Assembly: GCF_026283925.1 (NCBI RefSeq)
Contig: NZ_JAPDPF010000011.1
Coordinates: forward strand, 28,901-92,900
DNA from: Dyella halodurans
GTDB taxonomy: Bacteria > Pseudomonadota > Gammaproteobacteria > Xanthomonadales > Rhodanobacteraceae
Length of the DNA stretch: 64,000 nucleotides
Direction: 5' to 3'
Shown here: positions 62,594 to 64,000 of the stretch, piece by piece
Numbering within the stretch: the first letter of the stretch is position 1
Layout of the letters: each line of letters starts with the position of its first letter
Notes under the pieces: generated by a model
Databases searched by the model: none
Seen by the model: only the letters and a program-made list of their open reading frames with translations
What the model was told of the DNA's origin: nothing
Program-made: the position numbers and the translations under genes

Positions 62594-63304
62594 TTAGACG
62601 CCCAGCGGGGACGTCATCTTCCTACCTAGATATTTGTCCCCAGCTTTGGTCAGCTTCCAATACTTCCAGTGCGATTTGGACATGCTGAAAGGCAGTTTGT
62701 CCTGCACGCTTTTAACCGCGATCGGAAGTTCAGGATCTCCTGGCTCAAAAGGAAAATTCAGGAACAAATTCATACTGCTTCGGTCGGATATCCGCGTATA
62801 CACCACCGACCGCCCCAGAGCCTCACCATAGCCACTCACCTGGAAGTGCGAATACGACGAAGGGTCTTGATGGGGCCAGGGCACGCCACTCTTGCAATCA
62901 ATAAGCTTGATGACGCGGTGTGCAGTCACGCAGAGCGGCTGCATTCCATGCTGATGTGTGGGCAGCGAACCCAAGGATCCGAGGAAATCGACCTGATTCG
63001 CTACGTCCGACTCTGGTATGGACCAGGAGTACTCCAAAGCACTCCCAAGCGTCTTCTCCTTCGCCGTGCCGTACGTATTGTTGAATCGGCGGAAGAGGAA
63101 CTGAGTCCATTCTCTAGGAATTCCTGCCTCCTCGCCTGATAGCAGGTTTACGGTGAACCGTAGTTCCGACGGGTCGATAGTGCAGCTGTCCAAGAATGAC
63201 TGGACTTGTGCCAAGGCCGTCTGCGGATTGCGAGTTCGCAGATGGTGCGCCCCTCCGCTCCCTACCGGTAGTCCGTCATACGTCACAACTGATTTTGCGA
63301 GCAT
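62594..63304 (-). CDS. Unknown protein between two repeats
   Basis: A 236-residue soluble protein, visibly less GC-rich than the chromosome. Segments such as DPSELRFTVNLLSGEEAGIPREWTQFLFRRFNN, GMQPLCVTAHRVIKLIDC and ALGRSVVYTRISD look like a folded alpha/beta protein, and the C-terminus is basic. I recognise no family or catalytic motif. It is enclosed by two 24-bp repeats (62567 and 63347), which with its composition suggests a transferred cassette. Confidence 0.6.
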   Translation of the reverse strand: MLAKSVVTYDGLPVGSGGAHHLRTRNPQTALAQVQSFLDSCTIDPSELRFTVNLLSGEEAGIPREWTQFLFRRFNNTYGTAKEKTLGSALEYSWSIPESDVANQVDFLGSLGSLPTHQHGMQPLCVTAHRVIKLIDCKSGVPWPHQDPSSYSHFQVSGYGEALGRSVVYTRISDRSSMNLFLNFPFEPGDPELPIAVKSVQDKLPFSMSKSHWKYWKLTKAGDKYLGRKMTSPLGV

Positions 63305-63346
63305 CCTGCCTCCGGCATCGTATTGTTCTAACTCAGACCCGCTTAC

Positions 63347-63370
63347 GTCCGCCTTGGGTCGGAAGCGGAC
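63347..63370. repeat. GTCYGC...GCGGAC repeat, copy 2
   Basis: GTCCGCCTTGGGTCGGAAGC plus GGAC matches the unit at 62567 at 20 of 24 positions and has perfect 6-bp ends (GTCCGC/GCGGAC). The two copies are 780 bp apart in the same orientation and enclose one gene. Confidence 0.6.
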
Positions 63371-63462
63371 GCTTAACCTTCATCCCCGGGTGCCCGTTTG
63401 GCACGCGTTTTTCCCCGGAGAGGACGATGGAGTCTGATCAAACTGCCTGGAATAGAAAATAA

Positions 63463-63837
63463 CTAATGGAGTCGATTGAAGTAGTTTCCTTCATAATCTC
63501 GCTCCACGCTTTCGTGGCTATCAAATTCGAAGTCGACTTGGATCGACCCCTTATCCCCTCTGCCTGCTTTTTCCAGCTCATCAAAGACGGCTGATCTTAT
63601 TTCTTCCGCCAACCCTGACTTCGCGGCCTCATCGATTTCTCGGTCCCAACGATAAAAAACGTACACCCCAAAGGTGCGTGATCGAGGTGAATAGAGCACA
63701 AATAGTTCATGCAACCCCTTGCTCTTAACACGCATCAATACTTGAGCACGGACCTCACTCAAACCCTGATCGTTTTTTCCCATCGCGGCTTTCGCTCGGG
63801 CAAAGTCTTCTTTGGATGGGATGTTCTTGTCGCTCAT
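63463..63837 (-). CDS. Unknown small protein
   Basis: A 124-residue soluble protein, highly charged. A helical N-terminus (SKEDFARAKAAMGKNDQGL) is followed by a core (LHELFVLYSPRSRTFGVYVFYRWDREID), a helix (AEEIRSAVFDELEKAG) and an acidic tail (IQVDFEFDSHESVERDY). I recognise no family. The ATG at 63837 (MSDKNIPSKE) is chosen; the frame stays open further upstream without protein-like character. 63838-64000 shows no other gene within the window. Confidence 0.6.
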   Translation of the reverse strand: MSDKNIPSKEDFARAKAAMGKNDQGLSEVRAQVLMRVKSKGLHELFVLYSPRSRTFGVYVFYRWDREIDEAAKSGLAEEIRSAVFDELEKAGRGDKGSIQVDFEFDSHESVERDYEGNYFNRLH

Positions 63838-64000
63838 CTGACGCCCCCATGTCCCCTTACTCGCCTCAGGAATGTCCGTATATGGACTCCTCTCCTTTGC
63901 CAAGCATCCCCTAGCTCTGGCGTCCGTGTCGACTGCACACGTATATCCGGCCTCTAGATGCTGCACCGCAGGGCGGTGCCGGGCCACGATGAGCTAGTCG

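Noticed and set aside
63300..63400. Integron attC site next to the unknown gene
   Set aside because: A GCTTAAC box is present, but the paired inverse core GTTRRRY at the other end is missing, so the attC structure cannot form. No integrase is in the window.
1..64000. CRISPR array or prophage
   Set aside because: No regularly spaced direct repeats with unique spacers, and no capsid, tail, terminase, integrase or cas-like gene was found.

Overview
The window is GC-rich chromosomal DNA with densely packed genes on both strands. It looks like a gammaproteobacterium of the Lysobacterales (Xanthomonadales), most likely the Rhodanobacteraceae (Dyella, Rhodanobacter or Luteibacter type). This rests on the GC-rich codon use, the five-step hut pathway with HutF, an NPP-type phosphodiesterase lipoprotein like that of Xanthomonas, an Ada-AlkA fusion, and many diguanylate cyclases. 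The family placement is inference. I see no phage genes, transposase, integrase or CRISPR array.

Layout. At 1-5.6 kb, histidine-catabolism genes hutI (cut by the left edge) and hutF diverge from one short spacer. hutI shares its transcript with a ClC antiporter and a GNAT-nitrilase fusion. hutU lies apart at 24 kb. At 5.7-11.9 kb are a small lipoprotein, a LysR regulator divergent from an aldo/keto reductase, and a CpxP/CpxR/CpxA-like envelope-stress module with a textbook CpxR box in its divergent promoter, followed by an EamA-type transporter. At 12-16 kb a secreted glycoside-hydrolase-like protein is translationally coupled to a secreted esterase. At 16-24 kb are a diguanylate cyclase, an MFS exporter, an NPP-like lipoprotein, alkylation repair genes (Ada-AlkA and Ogt, overlapping) and secreted proteins of unknown function. 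At 26-34 kb are a TenA/PqqC-like oxygenase behind an unusual structured leader, a large GGDEF-EAL protein, a lipoprotein MsrA, an arylamine N-acetyltransferase, an RNase Sa/barstar pair and a DUF72 protein.

The 34-45 kb stretch carries most of the repeats. It holds an acquired-looking class 3 lipase beside gene debris, a second diguanylate cyclase, polyphosphate kinase, a 333-bp transposase-less element (MITE-like, CTAG duplication) that abuts the stop codon of an AraC regulator, a fosmidomycin-resistance MFS gene, and 0.9 kb of nested inverted repeats. At 44-50 kb is a housekeeping run (murB, pyrD, a methyltransferase, an SDR and a DUF4190 protein) plus an aldehyde dehydrogenase of the aminoadipate-semialdehyde type. 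At 50-58 kb are a MASE1 protein with a degenerate kinase core, tRNA-Arg(CCT), and a BvgS/EvgS-type phosphorelay kinase divergent from its likely NarL-type regulator.

From 58.3 kb to the right edge the sequence is accessory in character: short unknown genes, REP-like repeats, a secreted protein with a duplicated CQF/CTDG module, a proline-rich lipoprotein and visibly AT-richer unknown genes. The strongest leads for something new are the leader in front of the TenA-like gene, the MITE-like element, the MASE1 pseudokinase, the CQF/CTDG protein and the right-edge cassette.
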